Shown here: one piece after another, positions 26,259-35,452 of the stretch | Position numbering within the stretch: position 1 is the stretch's first letter | Layout: each line of letters begins with the position of its first letter | DNA from: CALEAR01 sp035301485 | GTDB taxonomy: Bacteria > Pseudomonadota > Gammaproteobacteria > Pseudomonadales > Alcanivoracaceae | DNA length: 64,000 bases | Reading direction: 5' to 3' | Assembly (NCBI GenBank): GCA_035301485.1 | Contig: DATGUF010000034.1 | Span: 6,396 to 70,395 of the forward strand | Translations under genes and position numbers: made by a program | The notes under the pieces: model-generated | Told to the model about the DNA's origin: nothing | The model's database searches: none | What the model saw: only the letters and a program-made list of their open reading frames with translations

Positions 26259-27209
26259 ATGCGTTTACTTATTTCATTTCTTAGCTTATTGCTGCTGTTA
26301 ACATCGAACGTCGTTGCAGCCGCACCGCAAGCCCTGCTTAATTCCCACGAACTCGTGGCACTGCTCGATAGCGGCAGCGTGCAACCCATCGACATACGTA
26401 GCCCAGAGGCTTATGCAGCGGGCCACTTGCCGCAAGCTATATCTGCCCCTTACGCACAATGGCGCGGCCCAGCACACAACCCTGGCGAACTGCCCGACAC
26501 CGAAGCGCTGCAAGCTTTTGTGCGCCAACTAGGCCTAACGCCTGAACAACATTTATTGGTGTATTCCAGTGGTGCCGATGAAACCGATTTTGGCGCCGCG
26601 GCACGGGTATATTGGACACTCAAATACCTAGGCTTCACACGCCTCAGCGTGCTGAATGGTGGTTACAAATACTGGTCTCAACAAGCGTCACGCCCTGTTG
26701 ATAACAGCGCCCATCAACTACCAAGCAGCCACACCAACATCCAAGTGCAGCCACACCTCGCCGTGTTTAAAGACGAGCTCATCAGCAAAATTGAAGGTAA
26801 CGAAACCGGCTACCAGTTGCTTGATGCGCGGCCGGCTTTATTCTTTCAAGGCCGCATGAAAGCCCCCACTGCTAGCACACCAGGCACTATCGCAGGCGCA
26901 GAAAACTTACCGTTCCAACAATGGTTTGTGGAAGGCGAAACCTTGGTATTACCCGCTAGCGACATCAAAGCGCTCGTGGCCGAACAAGGGTTAGACCAAG
27001 CCCAGGAAACGCTGTCTTTCTGCAACACAGGCCACTGGGCAGCCACCAACTGGTTTGTGCTATCGGAATTGGCCGAGTTGGATAACGTTCGCCTATACCC
27101 CGCCTCACTGGCTGAGTGGACGCAAAGCGAAGAGGCACTGCCCATGGAAAACACCCCTAGCCGTGCCGAACAAATACGGTCGCAATTTAAACAACTGCTG
27201 AAGAAATAA
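26259..27209 (+). CDS. Secreted two-domain rhodanese (sulfurtransferase)
   Basis: A ~316-aa protein with a signal peptide (RLLISFLSLLLLLTSNVVAAAP) and two rhodanese domains. Domain 1 (about 25-155) has IDIRSPEAYAAGHLPQA but no catalytic Cys loop. Domain 2 ends in TLSFCNTGHWAATNWFV, where Cys is the persulfide carrier. The start was chosen by the AGGAGG site 5 nt upstream. It is followed at once by a YeeE/YedE sulfur transporter, which suggests periplasmic thiosulfate or sulfane-sulfur handling coupled to uptake. Confidence 0.88.
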   Translation: MRLLISFLSLLLLLTSNVVAAAPQALLNSHELVALLDSGSVQPIDIRSPEAYAAGHLPQAISAPYAQWRGPAHNPGELPDTEALQAFVRQLGLTPEQHLLVYSSGADETDFGAAARVYWTLKYLGFTRLSVLNGGYKYWSQQASRPVDNSAHQLPSSHTNIQVQPHLAVFKDELISKIEGNETGYQLLDARPALFFQGRMKAPTASTPGTIAGAENLPFQQWFVEGETLVLPASDIKALVAEQGLDQAQETLSFCNTGHWAATNWFVLSELAELDNVRLYPASLAEWTQSEEALPMENTPSRAEQIRSQFKQLLKK

Positions 27210-27210
27210 T

Positions 27211-28305
27211 ATGACAAAGAATCGTAGCGGCCTCATCCTCGGCCTCGTTGCTTTTACTGGTTTTTTATTTTGGTTTGTTTCAGTGCGCCAAAGCCTGCTC
27301 TTCCTCGTGGGCATTGGGTTTGGCTTAGTGCTCGCAGGCATGCGCTTTGGCTTCACCACCGGGTGGCGCAACCTCATCGAAAAACGCGACCCAAGTGGCG
27401 TGTTCGCACAACTATTATTACTGGCTGTGGCAGCGGCCATTAGCTTGCCATTACTAGCTGCTTACCCAGGCGAACTAAGCGCCGCATTAGGGCCACCGAG
27501 TATTAGCTTACTGGTTGGCGCACTGGTGTTCGGGGCTACCATGCAAGTGGCCGACGGTTGTGGCTCTGGCACCTTGTATAAAGCCGGCCTCGGCATTCCT
27601 TTAAACATGGCTATTTTGCCCATGTTTGCCTTAGGCAGCTTCTTAGGTTCTGCACACCTAGGTTGGTGGTTAGACCTAGGCACACTGGAGCCTGTTAGCT
27701 TGCTCGACAGCGCCGGCCTCAGCGGTGCCCTCATTAGCACTTTTGTGGGCTTAGCCGTGCTTGCGGCAGCGGCCGCATGGTGGGGCAAACAAAACAATGA
27801 ACGCACCTCCGTGTTCAATAAAACCTTGCTCATCGGTGCTGTGCTGCTCGCTATTTTAGCGGTGCTTAACTTAGTGATTGCGGGGCAACCTTGGGGCATC
27901 GTGTACGGCTTCGGCCTCTGGGGCGCAAAAGTGGCACAAGCTGCCCACGTGTTTGACCCTAGCACCAACGCCTTTTGGAGCCAGGCCACGCACGCCGCCA
28001 ACCTTGATCAAACGGTGTTTTTAGACCTCACCACTATTACCAACCTAGGTATTTTGGCCGGTGCGCTACTGGTTTTTGCCAGCAAATCAGACAAACCCAA
28101 AAACACGTTAACCAGTAAACAATGGCTAGTGGGCATTATTGCCGGCTTAGTGTTGGGCTATAGCTCGCGCCTTGCTTTTGGTTGTAACGTTGGCGCCATG
28201 GTGAGCGGTGTTTCCACCGGTAGCTTGCATGGTTGGATTTGGATAGTGCTAGCTTTTATCGGCTCGTTTTTCGGGCTACGCATTCGCAAACGGTATGGGT
28301 ATTAA
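27211..28305 (+). CDS. YeeE/YedE (TsuA-type) sulfur-compound transporter
   Basis: A 364-aa membrane protein with about nine hydrophobic helices and the two half-repeat signatures of this family, ATMQVADGCGSGTLYKAG and RLAFGCNVGAMVSGVSTGSLHGW. Each contains the conserved Cys that passes sulfur ions in thiosulfate-uptake homologues. It starts one base after the rhodanese stop, so the pair is an operon. It probably imports thiosulfate or a related sulfur compound. Confidence 0.88.
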   Translation: MTKNRSGLILGLVAFTGFLFWFVSVRQSLLFLVGIGFGLVLAGMRFGFTTGWRNLIEKRDPSGVFAQLLLLAVAAAISLPLLAAYPGELSAALGPPSISLLVGALVFGATMQVADGCGSGTLYKAGLGIPLNMAILPMFALGSFLGSAHLGWWLDLGTLEPVSLLDSAGLSGALISTFVGLAVLAAAAAWWGKQNNERTSVFNKTLLIGAVLLAILAVLNLVIAGQPWGIVYGFGLWGAKVAQAAHVFDPSTNAFWSQATHAANLDQTVFLDLTTITNLGILAGALLVFASKSDKPKNTLTSKQWLVGIIAGLVLGYSSRLAFGCNVGAMVSGVSTGSLHGWIWIVLAFIGSFFGLRIRKRYGY

Positions 28306-28306
28306 T

Positions 28307-28480
28307 ATGGCCATTAAAAACAAAGCACGCATTGGCGTATTCTGGTTCGTGCTCATTGCTTTTTTTGTATGGGATTGGCAACACTCCAAACCCGTTAACT
28401 TGCGCCTAGAACCCCCTATTATCGCCATCGGCTCGGGCCAAGCGCCCAGCGGCGGGCATTGCGCCAGCTTCGCAAAATAG
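28307..28480 (+). CDS. Small membrane protein of the sulfur cassette
   Basis: A 57-aa protein starting one base after the transporter stop. One TM helix (IGVFWFVLIAFFVWDW) is followed by a Pro-rich exported-looking tail ending GSGQAPSGGHCASFAK with a single Cys. I do not recognise the family. The tight coupling and the terminator right after it argue that it is real. The single Cys invites a role in sulfur relay, but that is a guess. Confidence 0.6.
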   Translation: MAIKNKARIGVFWFVLIAFFVWDWQHSKPVNLRLEPPIIAIGSGQAPSGGHCASFAK

Positions 28481-28485
28481 CACCC

Positions 28486-28510
28486 GTGCCACAGGTTATG
28501 CCTGTGGCAC
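28486..28510. terminator. Bidirectional terminator overlapping the bioD stop
   Basis: A perfect 10-bp stem GTGCCACAGG/CCTGTGGCAC with a 5-nt loop. The bioD stop codon lies in the loop, so the end of bioD is itself the hairpin. Confidence 0.7.
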
Positions 28511-29161
28511 CTCCGCCATCTCTTGCCATAAAGCACGAGGAAAATGGCTCGCCACATAACGCTGCAAATAGCCGCATGTATCTTCAGCAATCGTGCTATC
28601 CGCACTGTCGTGGTAGCGATTAAACAACACCATGGCCACCTCCATACCTCGCTGCTGCAGCGCCTCTAAGCTGAGCAAAGTGTGGTTAATGCTGCCTAGC
28701 CGCCCCGATGTCACTAAAATCACTGGATAAGCTTGTGCTGCCACCACATCGGCTAACAACACATTGTCGTCAAGTGGCACCAACAACCCGCCGGCACCCT
28801 CCACTAACACTACATCATAGCGTTCTGCCAACGTGTTCGTGGCCGCTACTATCTCTTCCACGGGCACTGCTCGGCCTTCTAGTGCTGCGGCTAAATGAGG
28901 CGAAGCGGGGTAAGCAAACACGGCTGGCTCGGTTAAACCTGTACCGTCCTCTGGCAGAGGCGGCACGCCCATGAGGGCTCGGTGCACCGCTATATCACTG
29001 TTTTCATGGCCGCCCGTTTGCACAAACTTCTGCGTAATCACGCTCTGGCCCTGTTGCAGCAACTGCTTAGCTAGCCACCCTGTGGCAATGGTTTTGCCCA
29101 CATCGGTATCAATGCCCGTAACGAAGTAGGTGCCCGCAGCCAAGGCTATCGGCGCCGTCAT
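28496..29161 (-). CDS. bioD: Dethiobiotin synthetase
   Basis: A ~221-aa ATP-dependent carboxylase closing the ureido ring of dethiobiotin. TYFVTGIDTDVGKTIATGWL is the P-loop region, with VLVEGAGGLLVPL and VTSGRLGSINHTLLSLEAL downstream. I start it at the ATG that overlaps the bioF stop (ATGA), giving the family-typical length. The longer frame would add 18 odd residues. Confidence 0.93.
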   Translation of the reverse strand: MTAPIALAAGTYFVTGIDTDVGKTIATGWLAKQLLQQGQSVITQKFVQTGGHENSDIAVHRALMGVPPLPEDGTGLTEPAVFAYPASPHLAAALEGRAVPVEEIVAATNTLAERYDVVLVEGAGGLLVPLDDNVLLADVVAAQAYPVILVTSGRLGSINHTLLSLEALQQRGMEVAMVLFNRYHDSADSTIAEDTCGYLQRYVASHFPRALWQEMAEVPQA

Positions 29162-30312
29162 AACACCGCCTCCAACCGAGCTATATCGTCCCAACTTAAA
29201 TCCGCACGCAAACAAATGCGCACGCGGCCTTGGTTTTTAGGCACGGTGGGAGGCCGAATGGGTAATGCATATACGCCTTGCTCGCGAATGCGCGCTGCAT
29301 GTGCCAACGTGCTAGCGTTATCACCATACACAATGGGCACAATATGGCTGTCGCCTGGGCACTGCCTGCCTTGCGCCACTAAGGCTTCGCGCAAATGTTG
29401 TGAAATGGCTGCCAGATGCTCCCGCTCTTTCACCATGCCGCGCATGGCCTCGAACGCAAAACAGCCCCAAGCGGCATTAATAGGCGGCAACGCTGTGGAA
29501 AAGATCAGCGAACGCGCACGGTTAATCAAAAACTCCCGCACCACAGGCGCAGTAATAACGAACCCACCCTGCGAGGCTAACGCTTTACCAAAAGTGCCTA
29601 GCAAAAAATCAATGTGCTCGATGCAACCATAGTGCTCTGCCAGCCCTAACCCGGTGGCACCAAACACCCCCACCGCATGGGCTTCATCCACATACAACAT
29701 GGTATTAGGGTAACGCTGCTTAAGCGCCACCAGCGCCGGCAAATCTGTGCTGTCACCATCCATGCTATACAAGCTTTCAACCACCACTAGCACGCGCTGC
29801 ACCGCAGGGTCTTCTTGAGCTTGCGCTAGTTGCTGCTCTAGTTGCTCGAAATCCTGATGCGCAAACGTAGCACGCTGCGCCTTAGATAAACGAATGCCGT
29901 CAATCATGCTGGCGTGGATCAATTCATCCGATAACACCAAAGTATTGGCATCACACAGCGCGGGTAAAATGCCCACATTCATGTGGTAGCCCGTATTAAA
30001 CAACAAGCTAGAGCGGCCATAAGCACGGTTTAAACTTTCTTCTAATTGCTCATGAGCGGCAAAATGCCCCGTTAATAACCGCGAAGAAGAACTGCTTAAA
30101 CGCTGGTTTTCGCCATCAAGTTGGGCATAAAAAGCCTGCACCAATTCTTCATTAGTGGCGATACCAAGGTAATCATTACTGCTCACATTCAACAGCTTAC
30201 CTTGCTCGCCTTGCACCCACCGGCCACGCTGTTCAATCTCGCGAAACTGCCGGTGGTTATCAGCGGCTTTTAAATGCTCCACCGTTTCATGAAAATAAGC
30301 GTAAGCACTCAT
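29158..30312 (-). CDS. bioF: 8-amino-7-oxononanoate synthase
   Basis: A ~384-aa PLP enzyme joining pimeloyl thioester and alanine. SNDYLGIATNEELVQAF, the PLP-sandwich Asp region YVDEAHAVGVFG, and TFGKALASQGGF with the PLP Lys are all in place. The start overlaps the bioA stop by 4 bases (ATGA), so bioA-bioF-bioD is one coupled operon. Confidence 0.94.
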   Translation of the reverse strand: MSAYAYFHETVEHLKAADNHRQFREIEQRGRWVQGEQGKLLNVSSNDYLGIATNEELVQAFYAQLDGENQRLSSSSSRLLTGHFAAHEQLEESLNRAYGRSSLLFNTGYHMNVGILPALCDANTLVLSDELIHASMIDGIRLSKAQRATFAHQDFEQLEQQLAQAQEDPAVQRVLVVVESLYSMDGDSTDLPALVALKQRYPNTMLYVDEAHAVGVFGATGLGLAEHYGCIEHIDFLLGTFGKALASQGGFVITAPVVREFLINRARSLIFSTALPPINAAWGCFAFEAMRGMVKEREHLAAISQHLREALVAQGRQCPGDSHIVPIVYGDNASTLAHAARIREQGVYALPIRPPTVPKNQGRVRICLRADLSWDDIARLEAVL

Positions 30313-31592
30313 AAAGCCTCCACCACACAACGCATACCGTGCACCAACTGCGTTAACTCTTCTTCGCTAATAACATAGGGCGGCATAATATAAATAAGCT
30401 TACCGAAGGGGCGCAGCCAAATACCTTGCTCCACACACACCTCCATGGCTTTGTGCATATCCACCGGCTGCTCCATTTCAAGCACTCCCACAGCGCCTAG
30501 CACTCGTGCATCAGCCACACCCGGAAGCGCTTTTAAAGGCAGCAAAGTGCGGCGCAACTGCGCTTCAATACGCGCTACTTGGCCCTGCCAATCGTTTTCT
30601 TCTAACAGGGTTAGCGAGCGCTGTGCCACCGCACACGCCAGCGGGTTAGCCATAAAAGTGGGCCCGTGCATAAAGGCGCCAGGCGCTTGCGAACTAATGG
30701 TATCTGCCACCTCATCGTTGGTGAGCACGGCGGCCAACGTCATGTAGCCACCGGTTAACGCTTTACCCAAACAGAGGATATCTGGCTCTACGCCCGCCCA
30801 ATCGCAAGCAAACAACTTGCCCGTGCGGCCAAAACCCGTGGCAATCTCATCGGCGATCAGCAGCACATCGTAGGTATCACACAAGGCTGCCGCGCGCTCT
30901 AAATAACGCGGGTGGTAGGCGCGCATACCGCCTGCCCCCTGCAAAATAGGCTCGAGCACTAAAGCTGCAATACTCTCATGGTGCTCCGCTAACAAGGCTT
31001 GCAAAGGCTCCATGGCTTCTTCGCGCCACGGCTCATCAAACGCCACCGCCGGTTGCGGTGCAAATAAACGCTGCGGCAAACTGCTGCCAAACAGCGCGTG
31101 CATGCCATTGTGCGGATCACACACCGACATGGCATTCCACGTGTCGCCGTGATAACCGCCTTCTAGCGCCACAAAATTTTGTTTACTCGGCACCCCTTTC
31201 GCAAACCAATACTGCACCGCCATTTTCATGGCGGCTTCCATGGCCACCGAACCCGAATCGGCATAAAAAATACGAGTTAAGGAGGGTGCCGTTAAACGCA
31301 ATAAGGTTTGCCCCAGTGCCACAGCTGGCTCATGGGTTAGGCCGCCAAACATAACGTGCGACACCTTATCTACTTGGTTTTTAATAGCTTGGTCTAATTC
31401 AGGATGGCGGTACCCGTGCACCATGCACCACCAAGAAGCCATACCATCAATAAGCCGCTGGCCGTTCGTTAAGGTAAGCCAAACGCCTTCGGCTTCTGCT
31501 ACTTGTAAGGTGGGAAGAGGATTATGCATGGAGGCATAAGGATGCCAGAGATGATGACGGTCAAAATCGTTGGTAAGTGATAACAAAGACAC
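30309..31592 (-). CDS. bioA: Adenosylmethionine-8-amino-7-oxononanoate aminotransferase
   Basis: A 427-aa class-III aminotransferase using SAM as amino donor. HLWHPYASM and MASWWCMVHGYRHPELD are the BioA-specific substrate residues. LLIADEIATGFGRTG and LCLGKALTGGYMTLA (PLP Lys) complete the site. It starts with GTG, with AAGGGG about 7 nt upstream. It is first in the bio operon. The 188 nt upstream show no clear BirA palindrome. bioB and bioC/bioH must be elsewhere. Confidence 0.94.
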   Translation of the reverse strand: MSLLSLTNDFDRHHLWHPYASMHNPLPTLQVAEAEGVWLTLTNGQRLIDGMASWWCMVHGYRHPELDQAIKNQVDKVSHVMFGGLTHEPAVALGQTLLRLTAPSLTRIFYADSGSVAMEAAMKMAVQYWFAKGVPSKQNFVALEGGYHGDTWNAMSVCDPHNGMHALFGSSLPQRLFAPQPAVAFDEPWREEAMEPLQALLAEHHESIAALVLEPILQGAGGMRAYHPRYLERAAALCDTYDVLLIADEIATGFGRTGKLFACDWAGVEPDILCLGKALTGGYMTLAAVLTNDEVADTISSQAPGAFMHGPTFMANPLACAVAQRSLTLLEENDWQGQVARIEAQLRRTLLPLKALPGVADARVLGAVGVLEMEQPVDMHKAMEVCVEQGIWLRPFGKLIYIMPPYVISEEELTQLVHGMRCVVEAL

Positions 31593-31780
31593 AATTAAGC
31601 CCCTTAAGCTAAATACTTCATTGCCTTTTGCTTGGTAAAGGCTTGATCAAAACAAGGTTCGAGATTGATAGATTGCCAACGCAACCGCCACCTTCGAACT
31701 GTTATTTTTGCAACAGAATGTTAGCGCACTAGGCGGAGGGCGTCAGGGAATAATGGTGTTTGCTACAGCAATGGGTAGGT

Positions 31781-32059
31781 TTATAGCCTGTTTTGTAGAG
31801 GGTGCCCCTTTTTCCAGCCTGCCCTATGTTCGTACTTGGTAAAATAAACTTTTAAATCGGCACGATGCTCATAGGATGTCCAAAACAGTTTGGTAGAAGC
31901 ACGGTGATCTTGCTTCACGTAGTACCACAGCGCATCCGTTTTTGCGCGATGCTCATAGTCGGTCACATACACCACTAAATCGGCCCTGTGCTCCTGCTCT
32001 ACCTTAAAAGCTTTTACCGTTGCACGATGCTCGTGAGTTTCCACATATATTTTGGCCAT
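31781..32059 (-). CDS. DUF6150-type protein made of EHRA repeats
   Basis: A 92-aa protein consisting almost wholly of six tandem 13-15-residue units, each opening (Y/Q/H)(E/D)HRA followed by a short alternating strand (DLVVYVTD, DLKVYFTK and so on). It resembles the DUF6150 family as I know it, of unknown function. There is no signal peptide. The start is the ATG of MAKIYVET, with AAGGA about 8 nt upstream. A small all-beta solenoid or barrel is likely. The regularly spaced Glu/His/Arg could bind a metal or polyanion, but this is inference. Confidence 0.75.
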   Translation of the reverse strand: MAKIYVETHEHRATVKAFKVEQEHRADLVVYVTDYEHRAKTDALWYYVKQDHRASTKLFWTSYEHRADLKVYFTKYEHRAGWKKGHPLQNRL

Positions 32060-32249
32060 TAACAATTCCTTTTGTGGTTTAATCAGTTGTTTTCAGAACA
32101 AATGAACCTTAACCCTACAGATACTCCGTTAGGCTAACAGCCTGTGGAAAAAATTTCGGCAAATAATGCGCTTGCCTACTTGCTGAGCGGCGCTTCGGTT
32201 GCGGGCTAAACTAAAACTGGGCAAGATCTGAGGCTAATTAAATAATAAT

Positions 32250-32711
32250 TTGCAGAAACTAGCGCTACAAAAACAAAAAGAGGACATTGCCATCAACGAG
32301 AATGTTAATTCGCCCCACCCCCGCCGAAAACCCTGGGTTTTTATTGGTGTCACCGTCTCCCTATTAATACTGATGGGGCTTATATGGACGGCCATCCCTA
32401 AAGGCTTTAAGAGAACCCACGAACAGATAGGTACCGGCAAGCCCGCGTTGGTGTTTGTGTATGATCCAAACCTTGAAGTTAGCGCAGGCCAAGCCGACTA
32501 CATGAACGAGGCTCGCGACCAACTGAACAACCAAGTTTTCTTTCTCGTCGCCCAACCAAACACCCCAGAGGGTGATCAGTTTATCGCTAAACACCGTGCC
32601 ATTCCGACGGAGCTCTTGCTGTTTGATGCATCTGGCAAGCTCATTAAAAGGCAGTTTGCTTTGCAAAATGCTGACGAACTCATCCAGTGGATTACGGCAG
32701 ATACGCCTTAA
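32250..32711 (+). CDS. Membrane-anchored thioredoxin-fold-like protein without CxxC
   Basis: A ~153-aa protein with one N-terminal TM helix (WVFIGVTVSLLILMGLIWTAI) and an exported domain. GKPALVFVYDPNLEVSAGQADYMNEARDQL, then FFLVAQ, PTELLLFDASGKLIKRQ and a final helix follow the beta-alpha-beta order of thioredoxins. The redox Cys pair is absent, as the protein has no Cys at all. The start is uncertain: the TTG given has no ribosome site, while a GAGG stretch precedes an in-frame ATT at 32,286. The function is unknown. Confidence 0.6.
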   Translation: MQKLALQKQKEDIAINENVNSPHPRRKPWVFIGVTVSLLILMGLIWTAIPKGFKRTHEQIGTGKPALVFVYDPNLEVSAGQADYMNEARDQLNNQVFFLVAQPNTPEGDQFIAKHRAIPTELLLFDASGKLIKRQFALQNADELIQWITADTP

Positions 32712-32823
32712 CTTGAAAGCCAAACCATCATCGCCGCGTATCCCGGCAGCCATTTGCTCCCTTGTATAGAAATGCGGGGGCGTTCCTGCCCCCTTGCCTC
32801 GCTAACGCTGTAATACTAAGGCG

Positions 32824-34077
32824 CTAAAGCGTCGCCGAGCGCCGAAAGGCGCCACGCAACGCCATAGCCAGCAGCAACACTGCCACCCCGCCACCAGCAA
32901 TAAAAAAGGCCACTGCGTTCCAGCCCAACGCCGCCACCAAGGTGCCCACGGTCACTGGGCCAATGAGCTGCCCTAAGTTATTACCTTGCATAACTAGCCC
33001 GAATGACACGGGCGCCAGCCGCGCGCTGGAGGTGAGTGTTGGTATACCGCCCATAATGATCGCTGGGATCAAACCACCAAAACCTGAAAAAACAACACAA
33101 GCAGCAAACACCGCTACATTAGGCAGCAAAGGCAGAAAAATGCCCAGCCCCATAACACCCATAATGGCGCTTGCCACAGCAATGATCTTCCATTGAGCAA
33201 CGCCGCGCTCACGCAGCACACCTGCCGCTAAGTTACCGATAATATTGGCGCCAATCGCAGCAGCCGTTAGCACACTGGCCAACGCTGCCGATACCCCCAT
33301 TCGTTCTTCCAACAACACCGGCAAAAAGCTGAACAAAGCGAAAAACAACAGGGTATACAGCCCAAACGTTATGGCGAGCAGCAACGGCCCACCCGCCTTA
33401 AGCGTCTGCATAGTGTCATCAGCAAGGCCAGACCACGACCACTTAGCCTGCATGATCACACCTTGGCTAACGGTGCGCACCAGCACCAGAGCCACTAACG
33501 CGGCCAACGCCGCATTGGCAAACCACAAACCACGCCAACCTACTAATAACGGGCCTATGAGAAGCGCCATGGCCATGCCAGCTGGCATAAAACAGCTCCA
33601 AATAGCAAAAGCACGATCGCGTTCATGGGGTGCAACAATGCGCCTTAGAAGATCGGGCGCTGCAATAATAATCAGCAAAAACCCCAGCCCTTCCACCACT
33701 CTTGTCGCCAATAGCAAGGGATAACCGCCGGCAAAGCCACCCGCCAAGCTGCCGAAAACAATCGCCCACAACCCTAACAGCAAAATGCGCCGATCTCCGA
33801 AACGGCTAACTGCAGCACCCGTTAAAATACCGCCTAACACGCCCAACACGGAAAAAATAGACAGCACCCAACCCGCTGCACTTAGGCTCAAACCAAGATC
33901 GGCGCGCAATAGCGGCACGGCAACGATCACTTTACCCACTTGTAGCGCCGCTATAATGCCAGCCGCCACCACCATGGCCACCGCGAGCCAGTGGGTTGTA
34001 AAAGCAGGTTCGTCCTTCATGGTTACAGACGAAGACGAATCGCTAAAAGCGCTTTTCATTGTTTCAACATTACTCAT
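32824..34077 (-). CDS. Major facilitator superfamily transporter
   Basis: A ~417-aa protein with twelve predicted TM helices after a Ser-rich cytoplasmic N-terminus. The MFS loop motif is GAAVSRFGDRRILLLG (about residue 90), and a second half begins near residue 215. It resembles the cyanate/nitrate or drug-efflux MFS branches. The substrate is not readable. The start follows GGAAG at about 8 nt. Confidence 0.85.
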   Translation of the reverse strand: MSNVETMKSAFSDSSSSVTMKDEPAFTTHWLAVAMVVAAGIIAALQVGKVIVAVPLLRADLGLSLSAAGWVLSIFSVLGVLGGILTGAAVSRFGDRRILLLGLWAIVFGSLAGGFAGGYPLLLATRVVEGLGFLLIIIAAPDLLRRIVAPHERDRAFAIWSCFMPAGMAMALLIGPLLVGWRGLWFANAALAALVALVLVRTVSQGVIMQAKWSWSGLADDTMQTLKAGGPLLLAITFGLYTLLFFALFSFLPVLLEERMGVSAALASVLTAAAIGANIIGNLAAGVLRERGVAQWKIIAVASAIMGVMGLGIFLPLLPNVAVFAACVVFSGFGGLIPAIIMGGIPTLTSSARLAPVSFGLVMQGNNLGQLIGPVTVGTLVAALGWNAVAFFIAGGGVAVLLLAMALRGAFRRSATL

Positions 34078-34403
34078 AATGGCTTCCAAAATCTGTGAAT
34101 TTTATGCAACACCGAGACGTGTTATTCACAGAGGAGTATATGGCTAACCAACAATTCTGGCAGGAGGTAAACGGTTGCCCCACCACTTCACGATTAAAAC
34201 TGCCATCACCTTTAACCCATGAAATCCACAACCCTTAACCAATTGATACTACTACAAAGCCCCATCAACCAGCGTTCATTGAACGCCGCCGAGGAGCAAC
34301 ATAAGAGTACTAACTTGGCATTAACTTATTGACAAGCTTTTCAGCGCATAACACACTTCGCACAGCGACGGCATCAGGCACGCGCACTACACAGAGCCCC
34401 CTT
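34078..34403. other. Divergent control region, MFS gene / urea transporter gene
   Basis: 326 nt without a supportable gene. It contains a perfect 15-nt palindrome (separate entry), a GAGGAG stretch at about 34,291 not matched to a good start, and AT-rich sequence. It must hold promoters for both flanking genes. Confidence 0.5.
34272..34286. promoter_or_regulatory. Palindrome GCGTTCA-T-TGAACGC, possible operator
   Basis: Seven-base perfect arms with a single central T, upstream of the urea transporter gene. A dimeric repressor or activator site is possible. No regulator is encoded nearby. Confidence 0.4.
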
Positions 34404-35426
34404 ATGGAATCCTTCAATTCTCGCTCTTCATTCGCAGCTCTTACGAAAATATTTGCAGCCACTGGCATAACCCCACCAAACGATCTTACGCCACATGTTC
34501 TTGCCAGCTTTGTGGGCTTCGTATTACGAGGGATTGGCCAAGTGATGCTGCAAAACAACAGCTACACGGGCTTATTATTTTTAATTGGGATTTTCTATCA
34601 CTCAGCCACTCTTGGGTGTGCAGCACTCTTAGGCGGCGTAGCAAGCACCTTAACAGCGGTGTTACTGAATGCGGAACGCTCACACATCAGCGCCGGATTA
34701 TTTGGTTTTAACGGAGTGTTGGTGGGCATTGCCCTGCTCTATTTTCTGGAGCCGAACAGCCTAACCTGGGGCTACGTCATTATTGCTGCTGCCTGCTCAA
34801 CCATTATTATGTCGGCGCTGCTAAATTTGCTCAGCACTTGGAACCTCCCAGCCCTGACTGCACCCTTCGTGATTACCACACTGTTATTTATCTTGGCGAG
34901 CGCGCGTTTCGGCAGGCTAGCATCAACCGATATTCTACCCACAGCAGGATTACCCACCGCTGCTACCGTTGAAGGAGTGGTCACCTTTTCCACCTTAATG
35001 GAAGGCTTGTTTAATGGTGTGGCGCAGGTGTTTTTCCAGGGCAGCCTGATCACTGGCATCATTTTTGCCATAGGTTTATTGGTCAGCTCGCGGCTGGCTT
35101 TTGCGGCGGCTTTATTTGGCTCTTTTATTGGCATGCTCGTTGCTTGGGGCATGGGGGCTGATGAAGTAGCCATTCGTGCAGGTGCTTTTGGTTTTAACTG
35201 TGTGCTAACCGCCATTGTTTTTGCTGAGCTCGCTATGAAAAACACGGCGTCTTTTATCTATGCAACGCTCGCTGTGGTGGCAACCGCCGTGGTGTTTGCA
35301 GCCATGTCTGCCGCCTTAGAACCTCTCGGCATGCCAGCGCTAACTTCTCCATTTGTGTTGGTGGTGTGGCTTTTCTTATTGGCCGGGCCGCAATTTAAAC
35401 AACTTAAACCACCAGAATCGTCATAG
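34404..35426 (+). CDS. Urea transporter (UT/SLC14 family)
   Basis: A ~340-aa membrane protein with the duplicated UT fold. FVLRGIGQVMLQNNSYTGLLFLIGIFY and GLFNGVAQVFFQGSLITGIIFAIGL are the paired pore helices, and GLFGFNGVLVGIAL and AGAFGFNCVLTAIVF the paired re-entrant segments with the Phe-Asn selectivity signature. It should conduct urea down its gradient. I start at MESFNSRSS. The 25 codons before it are polar and lack a ribosome site. No urease genes are in the window. Confidence 0.85.
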   Translation: MESFNSRSSFAALTKIFAATGITPPNDLTPHVLASFVGFVLRGIGQVMLQNNSYTGLLFLIGIFYHSATLGCAALLGGVASTLTAVLLNAERSHISAGLFGFNGVLVGIALLYFLEPNSLTWGYVIIAAACSTIIMSALLNLLSTWNLPALTAPFVITTLLFILASARFGRLASTDILPTAGLPTAATVEGVVTFSTLMEGLFNGVAQVFFQGSLITGIIFAIGLLVSSRLAFAAALFGSFIGMLVAWGMGADEVAIRAGAFGFNCVLTAIVFAELAMKNTASFIYATLAVVATAVVFAAMSAALEPLGMPALTSPFVLVVWLFLLAGPQFKQLKPPESS

Positions 35427-35452
35427 TACAGGGGCCTTTAAGGACAGTTTTC

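Noticed and set aside
31593..31780. Possible BirA operator upstream of bioA
   Set aside because: No pair resembling TTGTAAACC and GGTTTACAA with proper spacing could be found. Only loose half-site likeness is present.
34329..34403. TTG-initiated 25-codon extension of the urea transporter
   Set aside because: It has no ribosome site, the added residues are polar and unlike the family, and the ATG at 34,404 fits the family start.
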